From the NCBI GenBank assembly GCA_000803105.1, contig JTDA01000004.1, positions 186,001 through 250,000 on the forward strand: a DNA stretch of 64,000 nucleotides. The letters run 5' to 3'. The notes beneath the pieces are model-generated. The model did no database searches. It had not been told where the DNA came from and saw only the letters and a list, made by a program, of their open reading frames with translations. Made by a program: the position numbers and the translations under genes. Shown here one piece after another: positions 7,965 to 18,104 of this stretch. Source of the stretch: Coprobacter secundus (GTDB lineage: Bacteria; Bacteroidota; Bacteroidia; Bacteroidales; Coprobacteraceae). The stretch's first letter is position 1; every line of letters begins with the position of its first letter.

Positions 7965-10778
7965 ATGTCGCCAAAAAATAAAATTTATATATCCATCTTA
8001 GCTGTTTTCTGCACATTGTTGATGCTCGGCCTGAGTGCACAAACTAAGCGGATTTCAACTCCTGCACTCCGTCCGGTAACAGCCAATGTTATACCTGACA
8101 GTACCGTAAAAGATTCCTTGGCTGCCATTCTCAATCTTATTGATTCTCTTCATCAAAAAAAGAATGACTCCATTCCTCCTATTGCAATAGATTCATTAAA
8201 AAATGATTCCCTTCCAAGTGATTCTACAAAGAAATCTAAAAAAGCAGGATTAGATGATGTGGTAGAATATAAGGCAAACGACTCTATCGTATTTTTGGGT
8301 AATAATATGGCCTATATGTATGGGCAAGGGGTCGTCAACTATCAAGATATAGAACTTGATGCCGATGAGATACGAATGAACATGGATAGCAGTATGGTAT
8401 ATGCCGTAGGACGTCCAGATACAGCCGGTGAAATAGTCGGAAATCCGATTTATAAAGATAAAAGCGGAGAATACGAATCCAAAACCATGCAATACAATTT
8501 CAAATCGAAAAAAGGATACATAACAAATATCATTACCCAGCAAGGAGAAGGATACTTGACAGGAGGACGTACAAAAAAAATGGACAACGATGAGTTCTAC
8601 ATGGTAGATGGCAAATACACTACATGTGACGATCATGAACACCCCCACTTTTATCTACAACTTACCAAAGCCAAAGTACGTCCCAAAAAGAATATCGTTA
8701 CAGGTCCTGCCTACATGGTACTCGCCGATGTACCGTTACCTTTAGCCATACCATTTGGCTTTTTTCCATTTACAGACAAATACTCTTCCGGTATTATTAT
8801 GCCGACATTTGGAGATGAAAGTGCCCGAGGATTCTATTTAAGAGATGGAGGATATTATTTTGCAATTAGTGATTATATAGATTTGGCCTTAACCGGTGAA
8901 ATTTATACCAAAGGGTCTTGGGGGCTCAATGGTCAATCCAATTATATAAAACGATACAAATACTCTGGAAATTTCAATATTGGGTATCTGGTCACCATAT
9001 TAGGAGACAAAGGTATGCCCGATTATCAAAAGCAAAAGAATTTCAGATTGACATGGAACCACTCTCAAGACTCGAAAGCAAATCCCAATATGAGTTTCTC
9101 TGCCAACGTAAATTTCACAACCAGTGGTTATGACCGCAACAATTTAAATAGTTATTATAATTCAGCAACATTTACGGAAAATACCAAAAGTTCTACGGTA
9201 AACATGACTTATAATTTCCCGAATGCACCTCTCAGCATTTCAACAACAGCCAGTATAAACCAAAGAACAAAAGATTCGACCTTATCTGTGTCATTTCCGG
9301 ACTTTACATTGAATCTAAGCCGTGTATACCCATTCAAGAGAAAAAATCCCGTAGGAAAAGAACGCTGGTATGAAAAAATAAGCCTCAACTACACTGGTAT
9401 ATTTCGCAATTCCATCGAAACCAAACAAAATCTATTTTTCAAATCTAATCTGATTAGAGATTGGCAAAACGGGATGCAGCATACTATTCCTATTTCGGCC
9501 ACATTTAATATGCTGAAATATATAAATATATCTCCATCTTTTTCTTTCACCGACCGTATGTATACCAACAAAATCATGCGGCAATGGGATCCTAAAGCTT
9601 CTCAAGAAGTACGAGATACTACTTACGGGTTTTATAACGTATTCAATTATAGTTTTGGCGTAAGCGCACAGACCAAACTTTACGGTTTTTATAAACCCCT
9701 ACCCTTTTTAGGTGATAAAATTGAAATGATACGCCATGTGTTCACTCCAAGTGTCAGTTTTAGTGGCGCACCGGATTTCGGAAGCTCCCGATATGGATTC
9801 TGGCAAACTTATACCAAAATAGATGCAAATGGCCGACGACAAGATGTAGAATACTCACCCTTCTCAGAAGGTATGTTCGGGACTGTTTCTCGTGGAAAAC
9901 AGGGAGTGATATCTTTCAATATGAGCAATAATCTCGAAATGAAGGTTAAATCTGACCGAGATACTACAGGTGTCAGGAAAATTTCTCTTATTGAAAACTT
10001 ATCAGCAGGTATCAGTTATAACATGGCTGCTGATTCCATGAAATGGAGCAATATCAACTCATCTATACTAATAAAACTAACCAAAGGATTTAACCTTCAA
10101 ATGAGTGCCACATGGGATACTTATACATATAAACTCAATTCTGCAGGACAACCAGTACGAGTAAACATCCCCCGATGGAAAGCAGGCAAAGGCCTCGGTC
10201 GCCTATCAAGTACCGGTACATCATTTTCTTATACCTTCAATAACGATACCTTTAAGAAAAAAAATAAAGACGATAAAAAAAGTAACGATGATACCGGTCC
10301 TGCCTCTACCCAAATAGATAATAGCCAAAGTACTTTGAAATATGAAAATGAAGAAAATAAACAAGAGGAAGAGAATAATACCGATATGGAATTTGGAAAA
10401 GACGGTTATATGATCTGGAAAGTACCTTGGAGCCTTTCGATAAATTACTCTATAAACTATGGCTATGGTGACTTCAATTATAAGAAAATGGAATATAACG
10501 GCAAAATCACTCAAAATCTGAGTTTTTCCGGGAATATAAGCCCGACCAAAAACTGGTCATTCAATTTTTCTGCCAGTTATGATTTTGACCGGAAAAAAAT
10601 AGCTTATATGAATTGCGGTATTACTCGTGATTTGCACTGTTGGAGTATGAGTGCAAACTTTATACCTGTGGGACCATACAAATCTTACAATTTTCACATC
10701 AGCGTAAAATCATCTCTATTAAGCGACCTGAAATACGATAAGAGTGGAAACTCTTATGATCGTTTACAATGGTATTAA
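7965..10778 (+). CDS. lptD: LptD-like LPS-assembly outer-membrane protein
   Basis: A protein of about 937 residues with an N-terminal membrane segment or signal peptide (KNKIYISILAVFCTLLMLGLSAQ), then a Ser/Asp-rich stretch. Next is an OstA/LptA-like jellyroll (about residues 85-260: VEYKANDSIVFLGNN, DIELDADEIRM, GYITNIITQQGEGYLTGG and a TTCDDHEHPHFYL motif). A long beta-barrel region with alternating Tyr/Asn/Ser strands follows. This matches Bacteroidota proteins annotated as putative LPS-assembly protein LptD, which receives lipopolysaccharide from the periplasmic bridge and places it in the outer leaflet. An acidic/Lys-rich loop (about residues 765-815) is low complexity. I chose the ATG at 7965; a TTG two codons earlier is also possible. 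It converges with rnz, 28 bp apart. Confidence 0.85.
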   Translation: MSPKNKIYISILAVFCTLLMLGLSAQTKRISTPALRPVTANVIPDSTVKDSLAAILNLIDSLHQKKNDSIPPIAIDSLKNDSLPSDSTKKSKKAGLDDVVEYKANDSIVFLGNNMAYMYGQGVVNYQDIELDADEIRMNMDSSMVYAVGRPDTAGEIVGNPIYKDKSGEYESKTMQYNFKSKKGYITNIITQQGEGYLTGGRTKKMDNDEFYMVDGKYTTCDDHEHPHFYLQLTKAKVRPKKNIVTGPAYMVLADVPLPLAIPFGFFPFTDKYSSGIIMPTFGDESARGFYLRDGGYYFAISDYIDLALTGEIYTKGSWGLNGQSNYIKRYKYSGNFNIGYLVTILGDKGMPDYQKQKNFRLTWNHSQDSKANPNMSFSANVNFTTSGYDRNNLNSYYNSATFTENTKSSTVNMTYNFPNAPLSISTTASINQRTKDSTLSVSFPDFTLNLSRVYPFKRKNPVGKERWYEKISLNYTGIFRNSIETKQNLFFKSNLIRDWQNGMQHTIPISATFNMLKYINISPSFSFTDRMYTNKIMRQWDPKASQEVRDTTYGFYNVFNYSFGVSAQTKLYGFYKPLPFLGDKIEMIRHVFTPSVSFSGAPDFGSSRYGFWQTYTKIDANGRRQDVEYSPFSEGMFGTVSRGKQGVISFNMSNNLEMKVKSDRDTTGVRKISLIENLSAGISYNMAADSMKWSNINSSILIKLTKGFNLQMSATWDTYTYKLNSAGQPVRVNIPRWKAGKGLGRLSSTGTSFSYTFNNDTFKKKNKDDKKSNDDTGPASTQIDNSQSTLKYENEENKQEEENNTDMEFGKDGYMIWKVPWSLSINYSINYGYGDFNYKKMEYNGKITQNLSFSGNISPTKNWSFNFSASYDFDRKKIAYMNCGITRDLHCWSMSANFIPVGPYKSYNFHISVKSSLLSDLKYDKSGNSYDRLQWY

Positions 10779-10806
10779 TACTTAGGAAGCCCCTTGAAAA
10801 ACTTTA

Positions 10807-11724
10807 TTATTTTCCATCTATCGGGACCACAAGACCTTCATTGGCCAATATTGTATTCGGAAAAACCATCCGGGCCTCATCCAAAAAAATAGAATCATTT
10901 AAATAACGGGCCGAATAATGTCCCAGTAATAATTGCCCTACACGGGCTTTTAATGCCATAGTAGCTGCTTGCTTGGCTGTCGAATGGAAAGTTTCCTTTG
11001 CTCGCAAAACATTATCTTCAGCAAATGTAGACTCATGGTATAACAAGTCTACTCCTTCAATATAAGGAAGCAATTTTTCAGTATAAGCTGTATCGGAACA
11101 ATATGCATAGCGTATCGACCGATCCGCCGGGCGGGTCAATCGTTCGTTCAAAATAATCCGGCCATCAGGCGTTACGTAATCTGCTCCCATTTTTATATCA
11201 GCCAACAACTTCACCGGAATATTATAAAACCTTACCATATCCCCCAACAGATGCCGAGGCTTTTGCTTTTCCTCAAAAAGAAATCCACAAGTAGGTATAC
11301 GATGCTTTAAAGGCAATGTCCGCACAATCAAAGAACGGTCTTCATATATATTTTCTCCAGGAACAATCGGATTGAATCTTAACGAAAAAGGCAAATCTCG
11401 ACAAAAGTAATCGAGCATAGCTCTAAATGGTTTTTCAGCTTCATAATGCACATGAACCACCAGTTCTCCGGAATAACCCAGTAATGCTAAGGTTGAAATC
11501 AAACCTGGCAATCCAAAACAATGGTCTCCATGCAAATGCGAAATAAATAAATGTTGCAATCGGGAAAATCTTAATTTCTGACGACGAAATTGTAACTGGG
11601 CACCTTCACCACAATCAATCATAAACAATTTCTCCCTCACATTCAACACCTGTGAACTGGGTAAATGACGAGTCGTCGGCAAAGCCGAGCCACATCCCAA
11701 AATGTTCAATTCAATATTTGCCAT
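10807..11724 (-). CDS. rnz: Ribonuclease Z
   Basis: A 305-residue metallo-beta-lactamase-fold endonuclease that removes the 3' trailer of tRNA precursors. It shows the zinc motif HLHGDHCFGLPG (about residues 64-75), the early LGCGSALPT loop, a middle GADYVTPDGR region, YCSDTAYTE, LYHESTF and a late GHYSARY histidine motif. All are typical of the short form of RNase Z. A TATATTTG box 34 bp upstream gives it its own promoter. Confidence 0.95.
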   Translation of the reverse strand: MANIELNILGCGSALPTTRHLPSSQVLNVREKLFMIDCGEGAQLQFRRQKLRFSRLQHLFISHLHGDHCFGLPGLISTLALLGYSGELVVHVHYEAEKPFRAMLDYFCRDLPFSLRFNPIVPGENIYEDRSLIVRTLPLKHRIPTCGFLFEEKQKPRHLLGDMVRFYNIPVKLLADIKMGADYVTPDGRIILNERLTRPADRSIRYAYCSDTAYTEKLLPYIEGVDLLYHESTFAEDNVLRAKETFHSTAKQAATMALKARVGQLLLGHYSARYLNDSIFLDEARMVFPNTILANEGLVVPIDGK

Positions 11725-11757
11725 TATCTAAAATTCCCATCTCTATAAGTGGTATAA

Positions 11758-11765
11758 CAAATATA
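11758..11765 (-). promoter_or_regulatory. Promoter -7 box of rnz
   Basis: On the minus strand the bases read TATATTTG, an exact TAnnTTTG, about 34 bp before the rnz ATG. Confidence 0.5.
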
Positions 11766-12015
11766 ACTTATCTAAATTAATAATCCAATAAAAAAGTATT
11801 CATTTTACAGATAATATATACAGATATTCCGTCCCCAATAATAACACAGGTATCAGATACTATATTTACATTACCAGACCAAAAGATATCCTCATCCTAT
11901 CGACTATCTCCCGGTGTTCAAAATTTGAAAGACACATTTAAATATGTTCGTAATCTCGCCTTGATATTACTCAGCCTCCAATAACATCAAAATATCAATC
12001 ACATGACAAGTCATT

Positions 12016-13035
12016 TTACCTATCTGCAGGATAGACTACACCTATTTGCTTGCGTATTTCATCTATAATTTCTAACGTAACCAAAGAATTTTGGTGACTA
12101 TTAATTTTCGATTCCAATAATCCTTGTTCAATTAAGTTAATGAATTCAGCAACCTCATAATAATATTCATTTTTATTCAATTCAACACCTATCGATTCAC
12201 GAAGAGCCTGAGGGTCTCTCCCCGACATTGCAAGAGGTCGAGGCAAGTAAGTAACATCTCGTATAATATGAATCCCGTCCATAAGAAGATTCCCCTCCTC
12301 ACCTTCTATCTCAGATGGAAGATAAGAATTGGCTATTTTAGAATACAATACAGTTGCATTTAAACCTTCATACTGAAAATTAACAGCTCCTTGACCGTCA
12401 GTTCCGGAAGAGAGAAGAATACCCGTTGCATCTATTTTAGAAGGCTTTCCCCAAAGGACTACCATCGGATAAATAGTATAAATCCCTATATCCATAATCG
12501 CACCATTCGACAATGCCGGATTAAAGGCGTTCATTACAACCCCTTCTTTAAACTTATCATATCTGGAAGAATACTGGCAATAACTGGCAAAATAACGACG
12601 AATAGTCCCTAACTTCTTCATATAATCTCTGACAATAAGAAAATTAGGATTCAATGTCGAAATCATGGCTTCCATTAACGTTACATGATACTTATGAGAC
12701 GCTTTTATCATTTCCTGTACTTCCAATGCATTTGATGCAAACGGCTTCTCACACAGTACATGTTTCCCGTAACTCATACACAATATACTCTGAGATGCAT
12801 GCACATAATTAGGCGTAGCAATATAGACCGCATCAATTTTCGAACTTTTCGCCATATTCTCCAACGAAGAAAAAGTACACGGAATATGATGCTTAGCAGC
12901 AAATGCCTCGGCTCGTTCCTGTGAGCGTGAGCAAACAGCTGTCAATTCGAAACGAGAGTCTTGTCGTGCGCCAGCAATAAACCAGTCACTAATCGTATTC
13001 GTTCCTACTACTCCAAAACGGACTTTCTTTTCCAT
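12016..13035 (-). CDS. Gfo/Idh/MocA-family NAD(P)-dependent oxidoreductase
   Basis: A 339-residue soluble dehydrogenase with an N-terminal Rossmann fold (RFGVVGTNTISDWFIAGA), YIATPNYVHA, and the family motif EKPFASNA near residues 97-104, whose Lys takes part in catalysis. The C-terminal alpha/beta domain is the usual GFO_IDH_MocA type. Members oxidise or reduce sugars, inositols or related alcohols; the substrate is not evident from the neighbours. It lies downstream of the rpsA terminator, so it is probably separately transcribed. The 290 bp between it and rnz contains only the rnz promoter. Confidence 0.85.
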   Translation of the reverse strand: MEKKVRFGVVGTNTISDWFIAGARQDSRFELTAVCSRSQERAEAFAAKHHIPCTFSSLENMAKSSKIDAVYIATPNYVHASQSILCMSYGKHVLCEKPFASNALEVQEMIKASHKYHVTLMEAMISTLNPNFLIVRDYMKKLGTIRRYFASYCQYSSRYDKFKEGVVMNAFNPALSNGAIMDIGIYTIYPMVVLWGKPSKIDATGILLSSGTDGQGAVNFQYEGLNATVLYSKIANSYLPSEIEGEEGNLLMDGIHIIRDVTYLPRPLAMSGRDPQALRESIGVELNKNEYYYEVAEFINLIEQGLLESKINSHQNSLVTLEIIDEIRKQIGVVYPADR

Positions 13036-13096
13036 ATCCTAAAAATAGGGATAATTCAAACTATATAACAATTTCAAATTATAAATATAAAAAGAA

Positions 13097-13132
13097 AATA
13101 CGGGAACTACACAAAACTGTAGCCCCCGTATT
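13097..13132 (-). terminator. Terminator of rpsA
   Basis: An 8-bp outer stem (13097-13104 with 13125-13132) encloses a second short stem. On the minus strand it is followed by a T-rich stretch, giving a rho-independent terminator after rpsA. Confidence 0.75.
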
Positions 13133-13160
13133 CTAATAGCCTATAAATTTGTCAATCAGA

Positions 13161-14954
13161 TCATTTCTTTTCTGATTCAAGTTTTTCTTTCAAAGCAGCA
13201 AGTTCTTCAATGTCACCTAATGTAGTTTTTTCTACATTATTATTAATAGCTACATTTTCATCTGCCTTAGCAGCCTTCTTGGATGCTTTCTTAGCTGCAG
13301 CTTCTTTCTTTGCTTCAGCTTTAGCTTCATCTTCAAAAATACGGCTGTGAGAAAGGATGATACGCTTTGCATCCTTGTTAAACTCGATTACTTTAAATTG
13401 GAGTTTTTCATCCACCTGAGCTTGAGTTCCATCCTCTTTCACCAAATGTTTAGGAGTTGCAAATCCCTCTACACCATAAGGTAATGCAATTACAGCACCC
13501 TTATCTAACATCTCGATAATAGTACCTTCGTGTACCGAATCTACTGTAAAAATAGTTTCGAATACATCCCAAGGATTCTCTTCCAATTGTTTATGACCTA
13601 AACTTAAGCGACGATTTTCCTTATCAATTTCAAGAACCTGAACTTCGATTTCAGCTCCAATCTGAGTAAATTCAGACGGGTGTTTGATTTTCTTTGTCCA
13701 AGAAAGGTCTGAAATATGAATCAATCCATCTACACCTTCTTCGATTTCTACAAATACGCCAAAGTTAGTGAAATTACGTACTTTAGCCATATGACGAGAA
13801 CCTACGGCATATTTGGTTTCGATATCTTCCCAAGGATCTGGTTTCAATTGTTTGATACCTAAAGACATCTTACGTTCTTCACGATCCAAAGTCAAAATAA
13901 CGGCCTCAACTTCATCTCCTACTTTCATAAAGTCTTGAGCACTACGCAGATGTTGTGACCAAGACATTTCTGATACATGTATAAGGCCTTCAACACCCGG
14001 GGCAATTTCAATAAATGCTCCGTAATCAGCCATAACAACTACTTTACCTTTAACCTTATCGCCAACTTTAAGATCTGCACTGAGCGCATCCCAAGGATGA
14101 GGCATCAACTGCTTCAAACCTAAAGCAATACGTTTCTTCTCATCATCAAAGTCAAGAATTACAACATTCAATTTCTGATCCAAAGAAACAACTTCTTCCG
14201 GATGACTTACGCGGCCCCAAGAAAGGTCCGTAATATGAATCAATCCATCTACGCCACCCAAGTCGATAAATACACCGTAAGAGGTGATATTCTTAACGGT
14301 ACCTTCAAGTACCTGACCTTTTTCGAGTTTTGCAATAATGTCTTTTTTCTGTTGTTCCAGCTCAGCTTCAATAAGAGCTTTATGGGAAACAACCACATTT
14401 TTGAATTCCTGATTGATTTTAACCACTTTGAATTCCATCGTTTTTCCAACGAACACATCATAATCACGAATAGGCTTAACATCAATTTGAGAGCCCGGCA
14501 AAAATGCTTCAATACCGAACACATCAACAATCATACCGCCTTTCGTACGACACTTGATAAACCCTTTAATGATTTCATCATTTTCAAGAGCTGAATTAAC
14601 GCGATCCCAAGAACGAGTAGCGCGAGCTTTCTTGTGAGACAATACTAATTGTCCTTTTTTATCTTCCTGACTTTCAATATATACTTCTACAGTATCACCT
14701 ACTTTCAAATCAGGATTGTAACGGAATTCGTTCATCGAAATGACACCATCCGATTTGTAACCGATATTTACAACGACTTCTCTTTTGTTCATAGAGATTA
14801 CTGTACCTTCGATTACTTCTTTGTCTTTAACTGTGTTTAAAGACTGGTCATAAGTATTTACCAATTCTTCTCGGCTCTTATCACCATACACTTCGCCTTT
14901 CTCATAGGCATCCCAGTCAAAATTTTCGACTGGAGAATTTTTTAATTCTTCCAT
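13161..14954 (-). CDS. rpsA: 30S ribosomal protein S1
   Basis: A 597-residue protein with six consecutive S1/OB-fold RNA-binding repeats, roughly at residues 40-105, 123-190, 211-280, 295-367, 382-454 and 468-530. Repeated signatures are YGVFIDLGGVDGLIHITDLSW, YGAFIEIAPGVEGLIHVSEMSW and FGVFVEIEEGVDGLIHISDLSW. The tail is Ala/Lys/Glu rich (about 540-580) and ends in an acidic helix. S1 binds mRNA on the 30S subunit; in this phylum, where leaders lack Shine-Dalgarno sequences, it is a key initiation factor. It has a strong own promoter and its own terminator. Confidence 0.96.
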   Translation of the reverse strand: MEELKNSPVENFDWDAYEKGEVYGDKSREELVNTYDQSLNTVKDKEVIEGTVISMNKREVVVNIGYKSDGVISMNEFRYNPDLKVGDTVEVYIESQEDKKGQLVLSHKKARATRSWDRVNSALENDEIIKGFIKCRTKGGMIVDVFGIEAFLPGSQIDVKPIRDYDVFVGKTMEFKVVKINQEFKNVVVSHKALIEAELEQQKKDIIAKLEKGQVLEGTVKNITSYGVFIDLGGVDGLIHITDLSWGRVSHPEEVVSLDQKLNVVILDFDDEKKRIALGLKQLMPHPWDALSADLKVGDKVKGKVVVMADYGAFIEIAPGVEGLIHVSEMSWSQHLRSAQDFMKVGDEVEAVILTLDREERKMSLGIKQLKPDPWEDIETKYAVGSRHMAKVRNFTNFGVFVEIEEGVDGLIHISDLSWTKKIKHPSEFTQIGAEIEVQVLEIDKENRRLSLGHKQLEENPWDVFETIFTVDSVHEGTIIEMLDKGAVIALPYGVEGFATPKHLVKEDGTQAQVDEKLQFKVIEFNKDAKRIILSHSRIFEDEAKAEAKKEAAAKKASKKAAKADENVAINNNVEKTTLGDIEELAALKEKLESEKK

Positions 14955-15016
14955 TTAATTAATTAGTTGATTTTCATTAATAAATTAGACATTATATGGT
15001 CTTTCAAAATCGGGTA

Positions 15017-15046
15017 CAAAGGTAAATAATGTTTTCTTATTTACAA
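15017..15046 (-). promoter_or_regulatory. Promoter of rpsA
   Basis: On the minus strand, TTG (plus 15044-15046), a 19-bp spacer and TACCTTTG (plus 15017-15024) make a complete -33/-7 promoter. The predicted leader is about 55 nt. Confidence 0.75.
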
Positions 15047-15119
15047 AAATTAAACTTCTCTTTTTTAGACGATTTGGAAAAAGAGAAGTTTTTAAGACAT
15101 TACAACACGATACAAATAC

Positions 15120-15839
15120 TCATTTTTTCTTTCTCAACAAATGCTCATCTACAATTTTGAAACAAGCATCTTTGAGCTTTTGCGTCGCCATGCTCAAATT
15201 ATCATCAAATTGTTGTGCCGTAGGTCTATCTGCACCGACCAAATCTGTTATAGCTTTCACACATAATATCGGTGTCTTATACAACTGTGCTACCCAAGCT
15301 ACCGCAGCAGCTTCCATATCTTTCACTTCTCCTCCGGTCTGGCGCATTTGCTCAGCATCATCTTCAGTCATATCCAAAGAACTGCCAGTTGTACAAATTC
15401 CCTGTTTAAATCCTCCCAAACGAGCTATCTCATCTGAGTCTATACAAGGGAAATACCCTTGCCCCATCCTGTTCCATCCGGGAATATCGACCCTCCGGTC
15501 ATGGAATACTATATATTTATGACTCAAATATACATCTCCTATTTTTGCACCTTTAGACGCAAAGCCCCCTGCCGTCCCCGCATTAATAATAATATCGGGA
15601 TGATAATATGCAATGGCCAAGTGTGTACTCAAAGTTGCGGCTTCACATCCAATATAATCAAAACCTGTATCGGCATCTTTTCCATTGGTTACTAATGTAA
15701 TCTCTATATTTTTATAATTGCCTTGATATACTTGGCTCGGAGCCTGCCCAAAACGACCTCCCTGATGCATCAATCCAAAATGTTGTATAAGAGGCTTGGC
15801 CTCAGCAGCCATAGCGACAATGAAACATATCTTTTTCAT
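15120..15839 (-). CDS. MTA/SAH nucleosidase-family protein
   Basis: From the ATG at 15839 the product is 239 residues of the PNP/UDP phosphorylase superfamily. Motifs are the early catalytic Glu in VAMAAEAKPL, NAGTAGGFA, VFHDRRVDIPGW, TGSSLDM, the ribose-binding Glu in KDMEAAAVAWV, and the catalytic Asp region KAITDLVGADRP. This fits 5'-methylthioadenosine/S-adenosylhomocysteine nucleosidase, which recycles adenine and thioribose. The related futalosine hydrolase (menaquinone route) cannot be excluded from sequence alone. A TTG four codons upstream (15851) is a weaker alternative start. Confidence 0.8.
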   Translation of the reverse strand: MKKICFIVAMAAEAKPLIQHFGLMHQGGRFGQAPSQVYQGNYKNIEITLVTNGKDADTGFDYIGCEAATLSTHLAIAYYHPDIIINAGTAGGFASKGAKIGDVYLSHKYIVFHDRRVDIPGWNRMGQGYFPCIDSDEIARLGGFKQGICTTGSSLDMTEDDAEQMRQTGGEVKDMEAAAVAWVAQLYKTPILCVKAITDLVGADRPTAQQFDDNLSMATQKLKDACFKIVDEHLLRKKK

Positions 15840-15869
15840 ATGGTTTTTCAAGTATAAATATAATAATTA

Positions 15870-16307
15870 TCAGCGTTTTTTCTTAAAAAATTCTTTCATC
15901 AATGCAGCACATTCTTCTTTCATAACACCACTTGTCACCACAGTTTTCGGACGTAATGCTTCCGGAGCAAATTTACGGAAACCACGTTTATCATCTGACG
16001 CCCCATATACAACTGCCCCTACCTGAGACCAACCTAAGGCACCAGCACACATTACACAAGGTTCTACTGTGACATACAATGTACATCCTGTGAGATATTT
16101 TCCCCCTAAGACATTCGCCGCTGCTGTTATTACCTGCATCTCTGCATGAGCTGTTACATCAGTCAATGTTTCCGTCAAATTATGTGCTCGAGCAATAATA
16201 CGTCCATTACATACAACAACCGCTCCTACCGGAATTTCATTACGGTCACGAGCGGCTTCCGCCTCACGAAGAGCAAACTTCATGTAATATTCGTGAGAAT
16301 TTACCAT
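15870..16307 (-). CDS. tadA: tRNA adenosine(34) deaminase
   Basis: A cytidine-deaminase-fold enzyme of 145 residues. The zinc and catalytic motif TAHAEMQ is near residue 53 and PCVMCAGAL is near residues 83-91. TadA converts A34 of tRNA-Arg(ACG) to inosine. NEIPVGAVVV and ATG-proximal HEYYMKFALREAEAARDR are typical. The ATG at 16307 shares one base with the stop of the upstream SIMPL gene (TGATG), so the two are translationally coupled. A TTG at 16310 is the alternative start. Confidence 0.9.
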   Translation of the reverse strand: MVNSHEYYMKFALREAEAARDRNEIPVGAVVVCNGRIIARAHNLTETLTDVTAHAEMQVITAAANVLGGKYLTGCTLYVTVEPCVMCAGALGWSQVGAVVYGASDDKRGFRKFAPEALRPKTVVTSGVMKEECAALMKEFFKKKR

Positions 16308-17014
16308 CAATCTTTTAGATAATAATCAACTGTCGTCACGACTCTAACTTTCTTAATGTAAGGCGTGTTTGCATCTCGGTCATCAATAGAAAATTGACCT
16401 TGATATGCCGTTTTTATCTTACCTAATTCACTCTCAGAATCTTTCGCAAACTTGACAGCAGCATTTCGTGCATTCTTTGTTGCCTGCTCTATCATTTCAG
16501 GCTTTATATCATTAAGTTTAGTAAACATAAACTGCGGACGATATTGGTAATCTCCCACAGAAATAGCAATGCCCTGTTTCAACAAATCGGTTTGCCGATA
16601 CATCAGCTCCCTCACCTTATCTATCTGGGTTGACGTAACCGTAACGACAGAAGTTACATTATAACGATAAGGGACTCTGTTATTTGAATACCGGTCAGCT
16701 TCCATGTCTATAATCTGAGGGGCAGAAGTAGTAATCTCACTATCGGTAATCCCATTTTTCTTGAGAAAATTTATTATCGTCGAGTTCTTTTGACTTACCG
16801 TCGTATAAATTGAAACCAAATCATTCCCTATCTCTTTATATGTCAGTGGCCATATAACCATATCAGCCGAAACTTCTCTTTCTGCTAAGCCCTTTACACT
16901 CACCACTCGGTCTTTATTCTTTACCTCGATAATAGCATGTCCCAATGCCCATCCGGACAAATACAATCCAATGGCAATGATAACGGCAACAACAATCATC
17001 TGACTTTTTCCCAT
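16307..17014 (-). CDS. SIMPL domain (DUF541) protein, membrane-anchored
   Basis: A 235-residue protein with one N-terminal transmembrane or uncleaved signal segment (residues 5-26) followed by a SIMPL/DUF541 domain (about 38-230, starting VVSVKGLAEREVSADM and ending VRVVTTVDYYL). The family is periplasmic or surface-exposed and its biochemical role is poorly defined; some members bind host signalling proteins or oxidative-stress partners. It is the first gene of a tight pair with tadA, but no functional link between them is evident. Confidence 0.85.
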   Translation of the reverse strand: MGKSQMIVVAVIIAIGLYLSGWALGHAIIEVKNKDRVVSVKGLAEREVSADMVIWPLTYKEIGNDLVSIYTTVSQKNSTIINFLKKNGITDSEITTSAPQIIDMEADRYSNNRVPYRYNVTSVVTVTSTQIDKVRELMYRQTDLLKQGIAISVGDYQYRPQFMFTKLNDIKPEMIEQATKNARNAAVKFAKDSESELGKIKTAYQGQFSIDDRDANTPYIKKVRVVTTVDYYLKD

Positions 17015-17193
17015 CTCCGTATTATTTTAATTAATAACCGCCGTTTGTCTCGTTATGAAACTTCCAGACTTCTTATACAAATATAGAAAACAAAATCCAA
17101 TATTTCAATATATCCCAAACATTATTTTTCTTTTATAGCAATACAAGAGGAGAATATACTTCATGCCCCACAAATATCCGTAGCCCTAAAAGA

Positions 17194-17865
17194 CTATCTC
17201 AAAATTGGAAATAATCTGTGAAGCATCTTTCTCGTCATGATTTTTTGATTTAAAAAAGTCACTATATAACCTGTTATACATGCTGCAATAAATGACCCTT
17301 CACGAATACCTTCAATTCGCTGGGTAAACATTAAGGAAATAACAACAGCCAGTGAAACCAAAGTAATATCAAAATATACCTTGAATTTTCCGAACTCTTT
17401 ATTACAATAACGTGAAGCATATTTTACAAAACCTTCAGCACTCATCATCGCCACCCGAGGCTTTATTTCAAGTACGACACCTATCGATTGTATAACGCAT
17501 CCTATAATCAATAAAGCTAAAGACATCAAATAATCATTAGGATGCAACCCCGTCGTTATTATCATATTGAAGTCGATAAATGCCGAAAATATAAATGAAA
17601 ATGGAATTTGTAGAAGAATTTCTATGACATCTTGCCTGCTACCAACCTTTCTTACAAGCCACAACTGTCCCATAATCAACAATACATTTACGATAAATGT
17701 CCAAGCCCCCAATGTTAAAGGCGTATTAAGACTCAGCACATAATTCACACTGGATATAGGTGTAGTTCCCAAAGCTGAACGCACAATCAATACAATACCT
17801 ACGGCTAAAAAATACAATCCAACGACAAATACCAAATACTTCTCCAAAATTTTTTTCATCTGCAT
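17194..17865 (-). CDS. YczE/YitT-like integral membrane protein
   Basis: A 223-residue polytopic membrane protein with about five hydrophobic segments: residues 11-30, 48-68, 83-103, 112-131 and 168-205. It has the family's N-terminal motif VLIVRSALGTTPISSVNYVLS and a central RVAMMSAEGFV. It belongs to the YczE/DUF6198 group of uncharacterised transport-like proteins; substrate unknown. Two in-frame ATGs (17865 and 17859) are two codons apart and the choice is immaterial. No partner gene is close. Confidence 0.75.
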   Translation of the reverse strand: MQMKKILEKYLVFVVGLYFLAVGIVLIVRSALGTTPISSVNYVLSLNTPLTLGAWTFIVNVLLIMGQLWLVRKVGSRQDVIEILLQIPFSFIFSAFIDFNMIITTGLHPNDYLMSLALLIIGCVIQSIGVVLEIKPRVAMMSAEGFVKYASRYCNKEFGKFKVYFDITLVSLAVVISLMFTQRIEGIREGSFIAACITGYIVTFLNQKIMTRKMLHRLFPILR

Positions 17866-18070
17866 ATCAAACTTATTTTTATCTCAAAAATCATTGCAAA
17901 TATCCCATTTTTTTATCTAAAAAAGACATTGTTTTCTTATATTTTTACTTCAAAAAATATAGAAATATACCCGTCATCACCGGAGCAAGTTTCTTTCTAT
18001 GACAATCTTTTTAGAAATCCTTCAATCTTCAATTCATACAAATCTTTCATAAACTATTATTTATATTGAC

Positions 18071-18078
18071 TATCTTTG
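18071..18078 (+). promoter_or_regulatory. Promoter -7 box of the yraN operon
   Basis: TATCTTTG, an exact TAnnTTTG, lies 26 bp before the ATG at 18105. It sits inside the longer TTG-initiated reading frame (18066), which argues that 18105 is the true start. Confidence 0.6.
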
Positions 18079-18104
18079 TATTCAAAATCTCAAATTCCGA
18101 TAAT